Shown here piece after piece: positions 63,778-64,000 of a stretch of 64,000 nucleotides of DNA. Below the pieces are notes generated by a model. That model had not been told where the DNA came from, searched no databases, and saw only the letters and a list, made by a program, of their open reading frames with translations. This DNA is from Lachnospiraceae bacterium (GTDB lineage: Bacteria > Bacillota > Clostridia > Lachnospirales > Lachnospiraceae): contig CAJTDL010000003.1 of NCBI GenBank assembly GCA_910575035.1, positions 227,961 to 291,960 of the forward strand, written 5' to 3'. The translations under genes and the position numbers were made by a program. Position 1 is the stretch's first letter, and each line of letters begins with the position of its first letter.

Positions 63778-64000
63778 TTATGTCCCTGTCATCTCTAACA
63801 TACGCTCCAACGGTTTCATAGCTGCTATTCTCAAGTCTTCAACAACATCGATGTCTCCTTTCAAATTTTTCAGTTTATTTAGGCGTTTGCGAAACGCCAG
63901 ACCACGCATAAATACGGGATTCTTTTTGTCACAAAATAAAACAACTCCTCACTGGTTTGTGGTAAAATTGAGATGTCGAGTAACAATTAACCATCCACCA
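63778..64000 (-). pseudogene. 3' part of an unidentified coding region, cut by window edge
   Basis: One open frame runs from the window edge to TAA at 63778, encoding KNPVFMRGLAFRKRLNK, LKNLKGDIDVVEDLRIAAM, and KPLERMLEMTGT, with one in-frame TGA at 63949-63951. Protein-like composition suggests a real gene that has been disrupted, or a selenocysteine codon (less likely). I do not recognise the family. Confidence 0.4.

Noticed and set aside
1..64000. tRNA or rRNA genes
   Set aside because: No cloverleaf with a GGTTCGAATCC-type T arm or rRNA-like segments were seen; the one similar string, at about 1667, lies inside dxs.

Overview
The window reads as a chromosomal segment of an anaerobic, spore-forming, gut-associated Clostridia bacterium, most likely Lachnospiraceae. 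Seen directly: sporulation genes (spoIIP, gpr), the anaerobic ribonucleotide reductase pair nrdD/nrdG, a PPi-type phosphofructokinase, strong AGGAGG ribosome sites, a large secreted M60-type protease with a dockerin, and many Firmicutes-style TetR, LacI and ABC genes. The family-level assignment is inference. I saw no rRNA, tRNA or CRISPR array.

Layout. 1-7.2 kb (minus): the conserved operon asp23-nusB-xseA-xseB-ispA-dxs, split between xseB and ispA by a type II restriction-modification pair. 7.2-7.5 kb: divergent promoter region with three perfect 50-bp tandem repeats and a pair of 22-bp direct repeats. 7.5-8.8 kb: pfp (plus). 9-16.2 kb: a secreted Fn3 protein with a possible cohesin-like domain, and a 1814-residue M60-like metalloprotease with a dockerin. 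16.3-26.3 kb: corA, spoIIP, gpr, rpsT, nrdD/nrdG with two NrdR-like boxes, then a group of rtcB, a Xre-ADP-ribosyltransferase-like fusion and a tightly coupled small gene that resembles a toxin-antitoxin module. 26.8-37.4 kb: carbohydrate genes (GH32, solute-binding lipoprotein, half a permease, two LacI regulators, a YesL-like protein) plus a vWA gene and a macro-domain gene. 37.7-46 kb: TetR-ABC units with clear palindromic operators, YbaK, and ABC and TetR relics. 46-48.8 kb: relics of a conjugative element, a DUF4405 protein, a flavodoxin lipoprotein, and an aldo/keto reductase remnant.

48.8-57.3 kb is a mobile region: an AT-rich orphan metallopeptidase, three large serine recombinases in one overlapping operon, a DUF6870-like protein, a MazF toxin overlapping a 60-residue partner, a resolvase-like small protein, a cluster of three strong hairpins and a Xre regulator. 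It ends on the left in a truncated aldo/keto reductase, which suggests an insertion or deletion breakpoint.

57.7-63.7 kb is an Fe-S/sulfur operon: Rrf2/IscR-type regulator, mnmA, a HydE-like radical SAM gene, iscS, iscU and an E1-like ThiF/MoeB protein carrying a rhodanese domain at its N terminus. Together these genes would take sulfur from cysteine (IscS), build Fe-S clusters (IscU), thiolate tRNA (MnmA) and activate an unknown sulfur carrier. The HydE-like member is the unexplained part. Many intergenic stretches hold short recognisable gene relics, so this chromosome has clearly gained and lost mobile DNA several times.
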